From assembly GCF_000196435.1 (NCBI RefSeq), contig NC_010161.1:558001-622000 (forward strand): 64,000 nt of DNA, written 5' to 3'. This document shows, in pieces, positions 17,960 through 25,426 of this stretch (the first letter of the stretch is position 1; each line of letters begins with the position of its first letter). The position numbers and the translations under genes are program-made. The notes under the pieces are model-generated. The model searched no databases. It was not told where the DNA came from and worked only from the letters and a program-made list of their open reading frames with translations. Origin of the DNA: Bartonella tribocorum CIP 105476. Lineage in GTDB: Bacteria; Pseudomonadota; Alphaproteobacteria; Rhizobiales; Rhizobiaceae.

Positions 17960-18574
17960 TCAAGCTGCTTTGGAACTGCTACTGTCATGACACTCTTCAC
18001 TAGGCTTGCCTATTCTCATGAATGAGATGGGTTTACCTCCCAATGCCTTGTTGCGCGTATTTTCAACAGCTATAAAAACTTTCTCAGCAGTGCCATAAAG
18101 CCTGCTTTCTAAATCGCGACAATACTGCACAAGATCAGCACAAGAGGGGACAAAGGTTGTTGACATGCCTTTGGCTTCTCCCCGTATAAGATTTTTAACA
18201 GCTTGCAACAAAGACCAGAGTGAAATGCCGTTAAGAGCAGCGATATAAGCCTTTGCACGTGCCTCTGGATTTGAAACTTTTTTCATTGTCAAACCGCTTT
18301 CAAGCATATCAAGAGCCTCAGCAATATCTTCAACAGACGCTTTCAAGGTAAGCAAGTTTTGGACTGTCTGATACACTCCGAAAGCTTGTTCCTCCAGTGC
18401 TGGTGTCAATTTCATGCCACTGATCAAGGTCCATGGACAATCCCTTGTTACACATCGTATCATCTGATCTGTAATGTTTTGAAGCGGATTCACTAAATCC
18501 TGCTTTACGGATAAGATTACGGATTGTTTCTCCGGTACCACCACAAGTTCTTTGATCTTTTGAAAAGTTTCCAT
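17960..18574 (-). CDS. Phage early-region hypothetical protein
   Basis: A 204-residue, mostly helical soluble protein that begins METFQKIKELVVVPEKQSVILSV and contains TRDCPWTLISGMKLTPALEEQAFGVYQTVQNLLTL and a central MKKVSNPEARAKAYIAALNGISLWSLLQAVKNLIRGE. The layout resembles uncharacterised proteins that follow replication-initiation genes in rhizobial prophages. GGTGGA precedes ATG 18574; an ATG at 18586 is possible. Its first 245 bp overlap, out of frame, the 3' end of the upstream gene, an unusually long overlap. No catalytic motif is recognised. Confidence 0.62.
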   Translation of the reverse strand: METFQKIKELVVVPEKQSVILSVKQDLVNPLQNITDQMIRCVTRDCPWTLISGMKLTPALEEQAFGVYQTVQNLLTLKASVEDIAEALDMLESGLTMKKVSNPEARAKAYIAALNGISLWSLLQAVKNLIRGEAKGMSTTFVPSCADLVQYCRDLESRLYGTAEKVFIAVENTRNKALGGKPISFMRIGKPSEECHDSSSSKAA

Positions 18575-19400
18575 TGTTTCCACCATTGTTGTTCGTGTTT
18601 TTTGTTTTTTCTAAATCCTCGATAGCCTTGCGTACCCAGTTACGCCACGTTGCTTGCCAATCGATTTTGGTTGCATTTGCTCCAGCTTTTGAATGCCAGT
18701 AATCTCGAAACTTTGCGATTTCGACTTTGATACGCTCTGGAGGCAAGCCCTCTGCAAGTGCAAAATCGTAATCGGGTTCGAAATCATCCGGTAATCGACA
18801 ACCCCGATTAGCTTTTGACCGCTTGGCTTTTTCCGGAACGTTTTCTTGCTCGTGAATGGGAGATTGGTTTTCTACACCCGTTTCGATTTGCTCTGATTGG
18901 CTCTCAACAGCATCAACCTCGATTGGCTCGTGAACCAAATCGGTTGTTTCTAAATTTTCAGAACCAATTTCTTTTTTCGCTAAAACGATAGTTTTAGTTT
19001 TTTTATTATATATGTTATTGTTATTGTACCCTCTTGAAGAATCTTCTTGATTTTTATGTTTCCTCGTATTGGCTGCTTTCTGCGCTCTTTCTGCAAACTT
19101 ATTTAAAGTTTCATCCGAATTTTTTAATTCTTCTTCAACATCTGAACTCCACAAACGACCATCTTCTAAACAGATAATGTGTCCAGATCTAAATAAATAA
19201 TCTAATGCCTTTTGAAACCTTTTTACTGAACAGCAAGTAAAATGAGATAATATTTGCGCATCATTGAAAAGAGGTTCTCTGATACGCAACATTTGCAATC
19301 GCAACCGCATATAAACATTGCCTTCAATCGCAGGCAAATGTGCAAGATCAAGTAACCACTTGTCTGCAAAAAGCCTTGTCTATGGTATTTTACTGGACAT
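18330..19400 (-). CDS. Phage replication protein (DUF1376-like N-terminus) with an in-frame amber codon
   Basis: Read from ATG 19400 the protein begins MSSKIP, meets TAG at 19380-19382 and continues TRLFADKWLLDLAHLPAIEGNVYMRLRLQML. This is the typical start of DUF1376 replication proteins (KIPY..LF...WL.D...L....G.YMRL) with Tyr replaced by a stop. A poly-basic, Asn-rich linker follows, then FRDYWHSKAGANATKIDWQATWRNWVRKAI (residues about 215-245), the conserved C-terminal block. Translation may restart at TTG 19337 or ATG 19310. The first codons overlap the resolvase gene by 11 bp, which supports 19400 as the ancestral start. Its last 245 bp overlap the next gene in another frame. It may be inactive or amber-suppressed. 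Confidence 0.65.
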
Positions 19401-19869
19401 GCATACCCCCTTCTTTCGTTAAATATAAAATTGCCAAAGCATCTGCTTCATTATCATCACAAGGCGCGTGACCTTTTGCACGCATTGTCTTAATCATTTC
19501 TTCTTTTGACGCATTCCCTTTTCCTGTCGTCGCTTTCTTAATCGTACCAACGGGAATGCCTTCATACGGTATCTGATGATGTTCACACCAAGCTGTTAGA
19601 GTTGCTAGAAAGCCCCCATAAACATGAGAAGCGTCTGTACCCACATGCCGACGTACCTCTTCAAAATACACCGCATCAATTTCATCAACAGACCTCTTTA
19701 GTTCAGAAAGCCATTTCTTAAAGCGCAGATAACGCATACCTCCGCCTTCAAAACGGCGTGATTGAAAATGTTCTGTATCACTTGTGATAAAACCATCTGC
19801 ATCACAAAGCGCCCAGCCAGTCTTAGTCCCTAGATCAAGACAGAGAATGGTTTGTGCATGAGTGATCAT
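19390..19869 (-). CDS. RuvC-like Holliday junction resolvase (phage type)
   Basis: This 159-residue protein has the RuvC/RNase H fold. The first acidic residue is in ILCLDLGTKTGWA (Asp12), the second in AVYFEEVRRH (Glu70/71), and the C-terminal pair in CDDNEADALAILYL (Asp138/139, Glu141, Asp143). Phage resolvases of this type cut branched DNA during recombination and before packaging. GGGGGG precedes ATG 19869. It is in the leftward early operon directly upstream of the replication protein, which starts inside its 3' end. All metal-binding acids are present. Confidence 0.85.
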   Translation of the reverse strand: MITHAQTILCLDLGTKTGWALCDADGFITSDTEHFQSRRFEGGGMRYLRFKKWLSELKRSVDEIDAVYFEEVRRHVGTDASHVYGGFLATLTAWCEHHQIPYEGIPVGTIKKATTGKGNASKEEMIKTMRAKGHAPCDDNEADALAILYLTKEGGMHVQ

Positions 19870-19947
19870 AATCCCCCCTTAGGCTCTACGTATTTATATG
19901 CGTGCTGTGACAGAGCGCGTAATCATAAGTTTAAAAAATGGTCTAAC

Positions 19948-20385
19948 TCAACTCAGACACACACTGCACGCATCACTTATTAATTTGATTTCTTCTTTTC
20001 TTTTTTCGATGAGGTCATCCCTTAAAAGATCAAGATTACTTTTGACTAAAGCTGTAAACAAAAGCAGCTCATTTAAGCGATAAAAAGATGACAACTCTTG
20101 AGAAAAATGATTATCAAACCAAGCTGTAAAAATTTGCGTAAAGACAGATGAAAACCATTGTTTAAAATCATCGTACGGCGATAACGGAAAATATTTTTTA
20201 TCATCACGCGCAAAGATACTATGCAGTATATAGACAAGACAACCATTTGATAAGGGATCTATGCGTGTTTCAAAACATGTATCTTGAGGCGAACGGACAC
20301 CATAATATATGTCTTCCCGCCCAATCTTATTAACAAGATCGATCAACTGAACTTTGCTTATAGAGATCTGTGGTTCATTTATCAT
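19948..20385 (-). CDS. Hypothetical phage early protein
   Basis: A 145-residue protein starting MINEPQISISKVQLIDLVNKIGRED, with aromatic-rich central segments (FKQWFSSVFTQIFTAWFDNHF) and a charged helix near the end (LDLLRDDLIEKRKEEIKLI). There is no membrane segment, and I do not recognise a family. AAGAAAG lies before the ATG, inside a 28-bp block that is repeated exactly at 20960-20987. It stands second in the run of leftward early genes. Confidence 0.55.
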   Translation of the reverse strand: MINEPQISISKVQLIDLVNKIGREDIYYGVRSPQDTCFETRIDPLSNGCLVYILHSIFARDDKKYFPLSPYDDFKQWFSSVFTQIFTAWFDNHFSQELSSFYRLNELLLFTALVKSNLDLLRDDLIEKRKEEIKLISDACSVCLS

Positions 20386-20387
20386 CT

Positions 20388-20415
20388 ATGATCTTTCTTC
20401 TTTAAGAGTGTGAAT
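20388..20415. repeat. 28-bp direct repeat, copy 1
   Basis: The block starting ATGATCTTTCTTC and ending AGAGTGTGAAT is identical to 20960-20987. Here it carries the ribosome-binding site of the gene ending at 19948; at the other copy it serves the coiled-coil gene and overlaps the last codons of the Cro-like gene. Confidence 0.7.
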
Positions 20416-20508
20416 ATCGTCTGTTTTGAAAAAATGTTTTTGAAAAAAAACTCGCAATGATTCATTGTTAATTAACAATCCTCATTTTTGGTTCAGATGA
20501 CGCAAGAA

Positions 20509-20961
20509 TTAAAAAACTTCTCCTGCAAAAACAAAATCGATCAATCTTGGTTCTTCTTTTTTGTTGATTAACTCAATGAGTTTATTATTTAATTTATCAA
20601 TTAGCTCCATTTGTGAAGCCAGCTTTAATCTTTGTTCATACAGTGTCTTATTTTTTTGCTTAATTAAAGTGGATAGGTTTTCAAGTACTACTTGCTGTTG
20701 TTCAATTGACTTATCTCGCTCTGCAAGAGTGGCTTCATGCCATCTCATCCAACTATCAAATTTTGACTTATGCCATTCTTCTCGTTTTTTAAGAATTGTT
20801 GTGTGAGTTTCGTGTCGTTTCACAAGATCTTCTATGCTACAATCACGATCCGGTATCCGTCTAAATTCTTTCACCAATCTATCTCCATTCTTCATTTTCG
20901 TATTACAACCTATTAATCTACAAAACTGGGTGTAGATCTTCTTCAATATTCCGTTTCTCAT
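20509..20961 (-). CDS. Coiled-coil hypothetical phage protein
   Basis: A 150-residue, highly charged protein. After a basic N-terminus (MRNGILKKIYTQFCRLIGCN) nearly everything from residue 45 to 138 is predicted coiled coil: RHETHTTILKKREEWHKSKFD, ERDKSIEQQQVVLENLSTLIKQKNK, KLASQMELIDKLNNKLIELIN. No enzymatic motif is visible. Its start lies in the second copy of the 28-bp repeat, directly after the Cro-like gene. It may be a structural or partner protein of the early region; the function is unknown. Confidence 0.55.
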   Translation of the reverse strand: MRNGILKKIYTQFCRLIGCNTKMKNGDRLVKEFRRIPDRDCSIEDLVKRHETHTTILKKREEWHKSKFDSWMRWHEATLAERDKSIEQQQVVLENLSTLIKQKNKTLYEQRLKLASQMELIDKLNNKLIELINKKEEPRLIDFVFAGEVF

Positions 20962-20987
20962 GATCTTTCTTCTTTAAGAGTGTGAAT
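20960..20987. repeat. 28-bp direct repeat, copy 2
   Basis: This is the exact second copy of the block at 20388-20415. It contains the ribosome-binding site of the coiled-coil gene and the last codons (HS-stop) of the Cro-like gene. The pair suggests local duplication of a gene junction. Confidence 0.7.
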
Positions 20988-21249
20988 TATGCTGTGGGTG
21001 TTTGTTATCAGCTGTAGTAAGTGGCACGCCCACCTCTTCAAGAGAGGGGCGTGGGTATAAATCGACATACCAGTCAACGGGACGAACAACACCATTGGTT
21101 GTCTTTTCAATCTTTAAGACAATTTCAGGCTCAGGAAACCGCAAGCCGCGTAAATACCTGTTAATCGTACTCTGTGCTACGCCAACTTGCTTCCCAAATT
21201 CGGCTTGAGATAGTTTATTTCGTGTGAGATATGATTTCAATTTTTCCAT
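20974..21249 (-). CDS. Cro-like Xre repressor
   Basis: A 91-residue DNA-binding protein: LKSYLTRNKLSQAEFGKQVGVAQSTINRYLRGLRFPEPEIVLKIEKTTNGVV (residues 4-56) is a complete Xre helix-turn-helix, followed by PVDWYVDLYP, common in Cro-like proteins. It is transcribed divergently from the CI-like gene with 94 bp between the two starts, the classic lambdoid switch. It would turn off repressor synthesis and open the leftward early operon. The C-terminus (DNKHPQHNSHS) is polar and dispensable-looking. Confidence 0.83.
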   Translation of the reverse strand: MEKLKSYLTRNKLSQAEFGKQVGVAQSTINRYLRGLRFPEPEIVLKIEKTTNGVVRPVDWYVDLYPRPSLEEVGVPLTTADNKHPQHNSHS

Positions 21250-21343
21250 AATTCAAATAAATACCATAAAAGACTGTTTTAGTCAATAAAAAATACCTTT
21301 ATGGACTTTGTTAAATAAGCAGTCTTGGTGTAAGGTCTAGAGC
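21250..21343. promoter_or_regulatory. Divergent operator/promoter region of the Cro/CI switch
   Basis: This 94-bp gap between the divergent cro-like and cI-like genes contains two nested inverted repeats. CCATAAAAG (21264-21272) pairs with CTTTATGG (21297-21304), and AGACTG (21271-21276) pairs with CAGTCT (21320-21325). Such paired half-sites in a divergent repressor gap are expected operators for CI and Cro. Binding order and promoters are inferred. Confidence 0.6.
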
Positions 21344-21997
21344 ATGCATATAATTAAAAAATTGAGGAAAGATTTGGGACTCACACAGGTGAAATTGGCT
21401 GAAAAAGCTGGTACCACGCAACCTCAAATAAAACGGCTTGAAAAAGGTGAGCGAAAATTAACCAAAGAGTGGGCGGAAAAGTTAGCACCACATCTTGGTG
21501 TAAAGCCGTTTAATCTTCTTTTCCCAGAAAACGAGGAAATACATCCCATATCTAATGCTATTGGAATGATACCGGTGATAGGAAAAGTTGCTGCTAGCTC
21601 GTGGATGTCGGTCGAAGATATGGATTTTGGATTTGATGACATAGAATATGTACCCAGCACCTCGAAATACCCAGCTCACTTTCAATTTGCTTTAAAAATC
21701 GAGGGCAACTGCCTTAACAAAATTGCTCGTGATGGTGATCAACTTATTTGCGTAGACATAATAAAAGCCGGTATTAATGTGGAACCTAACGATCTCGTGA
21801 TAGTTGAACGCAGCCGATTCAATGGTCAAATGATTGAGCGTACAGCTAAACGTATACGTCAAACTATTAGTGGATTTGAACTATGGCCTGAAAGTACTGA
21901 ACCCAATCATCAAGAACCTATCAAAATAAATGGGGCAACTGATGGAGAGGAGATTCGTGTAGTTGGGAAAGTTCTTTGGATTTTAAGAAAACCCTGA
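21344..21997 (+). CDS. CI-like phage repressor, LexA/S24 peptidase fold
   Basis: The 217-residue product has an N-terminal Xre domain (IIKKLRKDLGLTQVKLAEKAGTTQPQIKRLEKGERKLTKEWAEKLAPHL, residues 3-51) and a C-terminal S24/LexA-like domain. In S24 repressors the nucleophile is the Ser of a G-[DN]-S-M box; here the box reads EGNCLNKIARDGDQLICVD, with Cys123 at that place. The Lys of the dyad seems present (ERTAKRI, Lys169). The usual Ala-Gly cleavage bond is AASSW (residues 83-87). Self-cleavage on DNA damage may therefore be altered or lost. It is divergent from the Cro-like gene and ends 20 bp before the HSDR_N gene. Confidence 0.85.
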   Translation: MHIIKKLRKDLGLTQVKLAEKAGTTQPQIKRLEKGERKLTKEWAEKLAPHLGVKPFNLLFPENEEIHPISNAIGMIPVIGKVAASSWMSVEDMDFGFDDIEYVPSTSKYPAHFQFALKIEGNCLNKIARDGDQLICVDIIKAGINVEPNDLVIVERSRFNGQMIERTAKRIRQTISGFELWPESTEPNHQEPIKINGATDGEEIRVVGKVLWILRKP

Positions 21998-22017
21998 AAG
22001 CACAAGGAGAAGCGGGA

Positions 22018-23073
22018 ATGGGGACAGTAGACGAGAGCTTAAAAATAATAGCTGATAAAGTCAAAAATCATTCAGATACTATGTTAACTGAAGAAGCGGT
22101 CAAAACAGCGGTCGTTTTACCGTTTCTGCGCGCACTTGGGTATGATATTTTCGATCCACTTGAAGTCATTCCCGAGTTTACTGCTGATGCCGTTGGTAAA
22201 AAAGGTGAAAAAGTTGACTATGCTATCCGTATAGACGGTGAGATACGTATTCTTTTTGAGTGCAAACCGATATCTTGCGAATTGAGTTCAAAGCATTTAA
22301 GTCAATTATATCGATACTTTAGTGTAACGAATGCTAAATTCGCGATTTTGACAAATGGTCGATTTTTTCATTTTTACACAGATCTTGATGCTGCAAACAA
22401 GCTCGATAATAGGCCATTCCTTACTTTTGATGTAATAGAATACAATACTGTGGTACTTACAGAGCTTAAAAAGTTTGAACGCTCAGCATTTAATATTGAA
22501 AATATATTGGTGACAGCCGAGCAGCTCAAATATGTATCTGGAATAAAACAAAACATCCAAAAAGAAATAGAAAATCCGTCCGAAGGTTTTGTTCGTGTTG
22601 CTTGTGCGGATGTTTATGAAGGGCGCCTGACTGCTAATGTCTTAGAAATGCTCACAGGTGTTACTAAAAATGCGTTTCGCGAAGTAATATCTGATGCGGT
22701 AAAAAGTCGGCTTTCTAGCGCTTTACAAACAACAACTGAAACCGACAAGCAAGATAATATTGCTACATCTATTGGTAATGAACATGCCAGAATAACGACC
22801 GAAGAGGAAGTTGAAGGCTTCATGATTGTCAAGGCAATTGCGCGTGAAGTTATTTCTGCCGACCGTATTGTTATCAGAGATGCAAAGTCGTACTGCGCCA
22901 TTTTAATTGACAATAATAACAGAAAGCCGTTGGTTCGACTGCACTTTAACAGAAAACGTAAGCAACTAGCCCTTTTCGATACTGATATTGATGAAAAAGT
23001 CGGTATTGAAACGCTAGATAATATTTATGATTTTGCAGACAGAATAAGAGAAACAGCAAAAAAATATTTATAA
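22018..23073 (+). CDS. Type I restriction R N-terminal-like (HSDR_N) nuclease-fold protein
   Basis: From ATG 22018 (AAGGAG at 22004-22009) this 351-residue protein begins with an HSDR_N-type domain: TEEAVKTAVVLPFLRALGYDIFDPLEVIPEFTAD, then KVDYAIRIDGEIRILFECKPI, with the PD-(D/E)xK residues Asp67, Glu81 and Lys83. The later LSQLYRYFSVTNAKFAILTNG is also typical. The C-terminal half (residues 190-350) has a separate, unknown domain. There is no helicase. Such free-standing proteins are common in prophages, often next to the repressor, which suggests a role in the lysogen such as exclusion of other phages. That role is inference. A longer frame from 21976 overlaps the repressor and lacks a ribosome-binding site. 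Confidence 0.75.
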   Translation: MGTVDESLKIIADKVKNHSDTMLTEEAVKTAVVLPFLRALGYDIFDPLEVIPEFTADAVGKKGEKVDYAIRIDGEIRILFECKPISCELSSKHLSQLYRYFSVTNAKFAILTNGRFFHFYTDLDAANKLDNRPFLTFDVIEYNTVVLTELKKFERSAFNIENILVTAEQLKYVSGIKQNIQKEIENPSEGFVRVACADVYEGRLTANVLEMLTGVTKNAFREVISDAVKSRLSSALQTTTETDKQDNIATSIGNEHARITTEEEVEGFMIVKAIAREVISADRIVIRDAKSYCAILIDNNNRKPLVRLHFNRKRKQLALFDTDIDEKVGIETLDNIYDFADRIRETAKKYL

Positions 23074-23096
23074 GATATTCTAACAACCTATGTATG

Positions 23097-23118
23097 CCCC
23101 GCTGAAGCGGGGTTTTTT
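23097..23118 (+). terminator. Rho-independent terminator after the CI/HSDR_N operon
   Basis: CCCCGC (23097-23102), loop TGAA, GCGGGG (23107-23112) and a run of six T (23113-23118) form a textbook terminator 24 bp after the stop of the HSDR_N gene. Confidence 0.9.
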
Positions 23119-23481
23119 GTTCGTCCGCAGTTTTGATAAAAAAACTACGGCGTTATCTACCCATCGATTGGCTCTGTCTGCACACTGCTCCAATTTTTCC
23201 TGCATATAAATTTCAAATACAGCTAACTGATTTATTTTTTTACGGGATACTAGGAAGTATCATGCCTCTACACTGAACGCTACAATACCCAAACCGATTC
23301 GTAATAAATATTAAAGTTCATTTATAAAAAAACCATTTTAGCATAAAATGACTTGACCATAATAATCCTTTACGGCATACTCCTCTATAACAACATATCA
23401 CGAAGAAGCAAAAGCCGATCTGGTGTAGATTAAATTACATTAACACGAACAATCGCCAAGAGGCGTTAGGGAGGAAAAATT
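23119..23481. other. Intergenic region before the rightward early genes
   Basis: These 363 bp contain no convincing gene. They follow a terminator and precede an acidic-protein gene with a strong ribosome-binding site (GGGAGG), so a promoter for the rightward early genes must lie here. No operator resembling the 21250-21343 half-sites was recognised. Confidence 0.4.
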
Positions 23482-23856
23482 ATGGATAAGCCAATTCTTA
23501 TAAATTCTGATGAAATCTTATTAGTTGCCTACGATAAAGAGCAATACATTGCAGAGTCTGGACCACTTGATGCAAGCCAAGCTTTAAGCATTGTTGATGA
23601 GGTAGATGATGCAATCCAAATCTTTCGCATCAATCCTTCTGAGAAGAGTTGTGAAGATATCTCTGAAGATATTGCAGAAGCATATGTAGAAGCAAATATT
23701 GAAGATCTCTATGAGGATAGTGAGGTTCATTACTTTGTACGCGAAAGTGATGTTTACAATAGACTTTTAGACGAGATCGCAGAAGAAAAATATAATGATG
23801 AGGTCTACGGTACTTACGAACAACAACACCGTTTGCGTCCTTGTGATGTGCTTTAA
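23482..23856 (+). CDS. Acidic hypothetical phage protein
   Basis: A 124-residue, strongly acidic protein (MDKPILINSDEILLVAYDKEQYIAESG, then DEVDDAIQIFRINPSEKSCEDISEDIAEAYVEANIEDLYEDSE). No membrane segment or cysteine pattern is present and the family is unknown. The acidity and position at the head of the early operon would suit a DNA mimic or an inhibitor of a host protein, but nothing in the sequence proves that. GGGAGG lies 8 nt upstream of ATG 23482. A terminator-like hairpin follows. Confidence 0.6.
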   Translation: MDKPILINSDEILLVAYDKEQYIAESGPLDASQALSIVDEVDDAIQIFRINPSEKSCEDISEDIAEAYVEANIEDLYEDSEVHYFVRESDVYNRLLDEIAEEKYNDEVYGTYEQQHRLRPCDVL

Positions 23857-23863
23857 AAATTCT

Positions 23864-23893
23864 AAAGGGCGTTTTTAAGAGCGCCCCCTTTTT
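23864..23893 (+). terminator. Terminator-like hairpin
   Basis: GGGCG (23867-23871) pairs with CGCCC (23882-23886) and the stem is extended by an A/T pairing between AAA and a T run ending near 23893. It lies 8 bp after the acidic-protein gene and before the Rha gene; it could give partial termination. Confidence 0.6.
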
Positions 23894-23912
23894 CCCATCA
23901 ATCCCAGCCAAT

Positions 23913-24317
23913 ATGAGGTCCGTAATGGAAAAGCTAATTGCTATCCAGCAAAATACAAATAAACACGAAACAATTCCCACCATGTCTAGCATTGAAATTG
24001 CAGAGTTATGCGGTAAAAGACATGGCCATGTAATGCGAGATATTCGTAAACTATTTAGCGAACTTAAAATCGACCTGAGTAATTTTGCTGGATTATACAA
24101 AGATTCAACAGGTCGTACTCTTCCTTGTTACCATCTTCCTAAACGTGAATCTCTTATTGTCATTTTAGGTTACAACACCGTGTTACGCGCAAAAATCATA
24201 GATTATTGGAAAAAATTAGAAGAGCAAGAAGCTAATCCTCAAATCGATTTTTCGAGCCCTGAAATACGAGCAGCTATCATGATGCATCTTAAAAATAAAA
24301 TTAAACAGACGGCATAG
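23913..24317 (+). CDS. Rha-family phage regulatory protein
   Basis: The 134-residue product carries the Rha domain: SSIEIAELCGKRHGHVMRDIRKLFSEL (residues 25-51), then YKDSTGRTLPCYHLPKRESLIVILGYNTVLRAKIIDYWKKLEEQE (residues 62-106). Rha proteins of lambdoid phages interfere with growth in hosts lacking integration host factor and usually share a gene neighbourhood with Ant/KilA proteins, as here. A short C-terminal tail (PQIDFSSPEIRAAIMMHLKNKI) resembles the linker of the next protein (PQIDYSSPKAMIGFLNYL), so both probably derive from a common modular pool. The start could be ATG 23913 or ATG 23925. Confidence 0.85.
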   Translation: MRSVMEKLIAIQQNTNKHETIPTMSSIEIAELCGKRHGHVMRDIRKLFSELKIDLSNFAGLYKDSTGRTLPCYHLPKRESLIVILGYNTVLRAKIIDYWKKLEEQEANPQIDFSSPEIRAAIMMHLKNKIKQTA

Positions 24318-24326
24318 GAGTTCATC

Positions 24327-25085
24327 ATGAACACTCTCATAGAGATTAAAGAACAAATCATTGATCAGGAAATAGTTCAGACAGTAAATGCACGTGATCT
24401 GCATGCATTCTTAGAGGCAAAACGTGACTTTTCAAATTGGATTAAGGACCGTATTACCAGATACAATTTTATAGAAGGACAAGACTTTGTAAAAACACAA
24501 GATTTGCGGTCGCCAAATTTGGCGAGCGCAAAATCTAGGGCTGTTATCGCGATTAACTACTATCTCACACTCGATAGAGCCAAAGAACTTTCTATGCTTG
24601 AGAACAATCAGAAAGGGAGAGAAGCCCGTTTATACTTTATCGAATGTGAAAAGCGTGTAAAGCAAGCAGTAACACCACAAATCGACTATTCAAGTCCAAA
24701 GGCTATGATTGGCTTTTTGAATTACCTACAAGGTCAAATAGATCAAAAAGACACTATCATTGAAGATTTAACACCAAAAGCCATGGCTCTTGAAAGCTTA
24801 CAGCGCCATGATGGGCTCTTTGGTCTTACAGAAGCTGCTAAAATACTCGAGATGCAACCAAAACAATTCATTCAATTTTTACAGCAAAAAGGGTGGATTT
24901 ACAGACGTGCAGCGGGTGGAAATTTGCTACCGTATCAAGACAAAATCCAAAAGCAACTTATGGATTGTCCAACCATCACGCTTCAAACTTCGAGTGGAAT
25001 AGAAAAAGTCATTCCTTGCGCAAAAATCACAGCAAAAGGCATTGGTGTGTTGTCTCAAGAACTTAAACGACAAAGCATACATTAA
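24327..25085 (+). CDS. Phage antirepressor, AntA N-terminal and KilAC C-terminal domains
   Basis: This 252-residue protein is modular. Residues about 15-110 form an AntA/AntB domain (QTVNARDLHAFLEAKRDFSNWIKDRITRYNFIEGQDFV, then AINYYLTLDRAKELSMLENNQKGREARLYFIECEKR). Residues about 145-245 form a KilAC/ANT domain (GLFGLTEAAKILEMQPKQFIQFLQQKGWIYRR). Antirepressors bind and inactivate phage repressors, favouring lytic growth. It follows Rha by 9 bp and is followed 12 bp later by the repeat-protein cluster, suggesting one transcript. Both domains look complete. Confidence 0.88.
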   Translation: MNTLIEIKEQIIDQEIVQTVNARDLHAFLEAKRDFSNWIKDRITRYNFIEGQDFVKTQDLRSPNLASAKSRAVIAINYYLTLDRAKELSMLENNQKGREARLYFIECEKRVKQAVTPQIDYSSPKAMIGFLNYLQGQIDQKDTIIEDLTPKAMALESLQRHDGLFGLTEAAKILEMQPKQFIQFLQQKGWIYRRAAGGNLLPYQDKIQKQLMDCPTITLQTSSGIEKVIPCAKITAKGIGVLSQELKRQSIH

Positions 25086-25097
25086 GAGGAGGCTATC

Positions 25098-25415
25098 ATG
25101 ATAAAAAAGAAATATAAACTCACTGATGAAACAATCAAAGTTGATGGAACAACGCTTTATCGCATACGCGCCTTAAAAGATTTTGATGATGTCAAAGAAG
25201 GCGACCTTGGTGGCTTTGTCGAGAGTGAATGGAATCTTAGCCATGATGATAATTGCTGGGTTGGAGGCAATGCTTGTATTTATCAAAATGCATATATCTC
25301 TGAAAATGCCAAGGTTTATGATGATGCCGAAGTTTATAATAACGCAAAAGTTCGTGGTAATGCCATAGTAGCCGGCGATACAGCATTTTATGGAAGTGAC
25401 GCTATTTTAAGGTAG
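25098..25415 (+). CDS. Hexapeptide-repeat phage protein, paralogue 4 (short)
   Basis: A 105-residue member with the full head (KYKLTDETIKVDGTTLYRIRALKDFDDVKEGDLGGFVE, NLSHDDNCWVGGNA) but only about six to seven six-residue units (IYQNAYISENAKVYDDAEVYNNAKVRGNA), after which it ends at YGSDAILR. GAGGAGG before the ATG is a strong ribosome-binding site. It is half the length of its neighbours, which may reflect truncation or natural copy-number variation. It opens a four-gene tandem run behind the antirepressor. Confidence 0.72.
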   Translation: MIKKKYKLTDETIKVDGTTLYRIRALKDFDDVKEGDLGGFVESEWNLSHDDNCWVGGNACIYQNAYISENAKVYDDAEVYNNAKVRGNAIVAGDTAFYGSDAILR

Positions 25416-25426
25416 GGGGATAAATC

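Noticed and set aside
21976..22017. Longer start for the HSDR_N protein
   Set aside because: It overlaps the repressor 3' end and lacks a ribosome-binding site, whereas ATG 22018 has AAGGAG.
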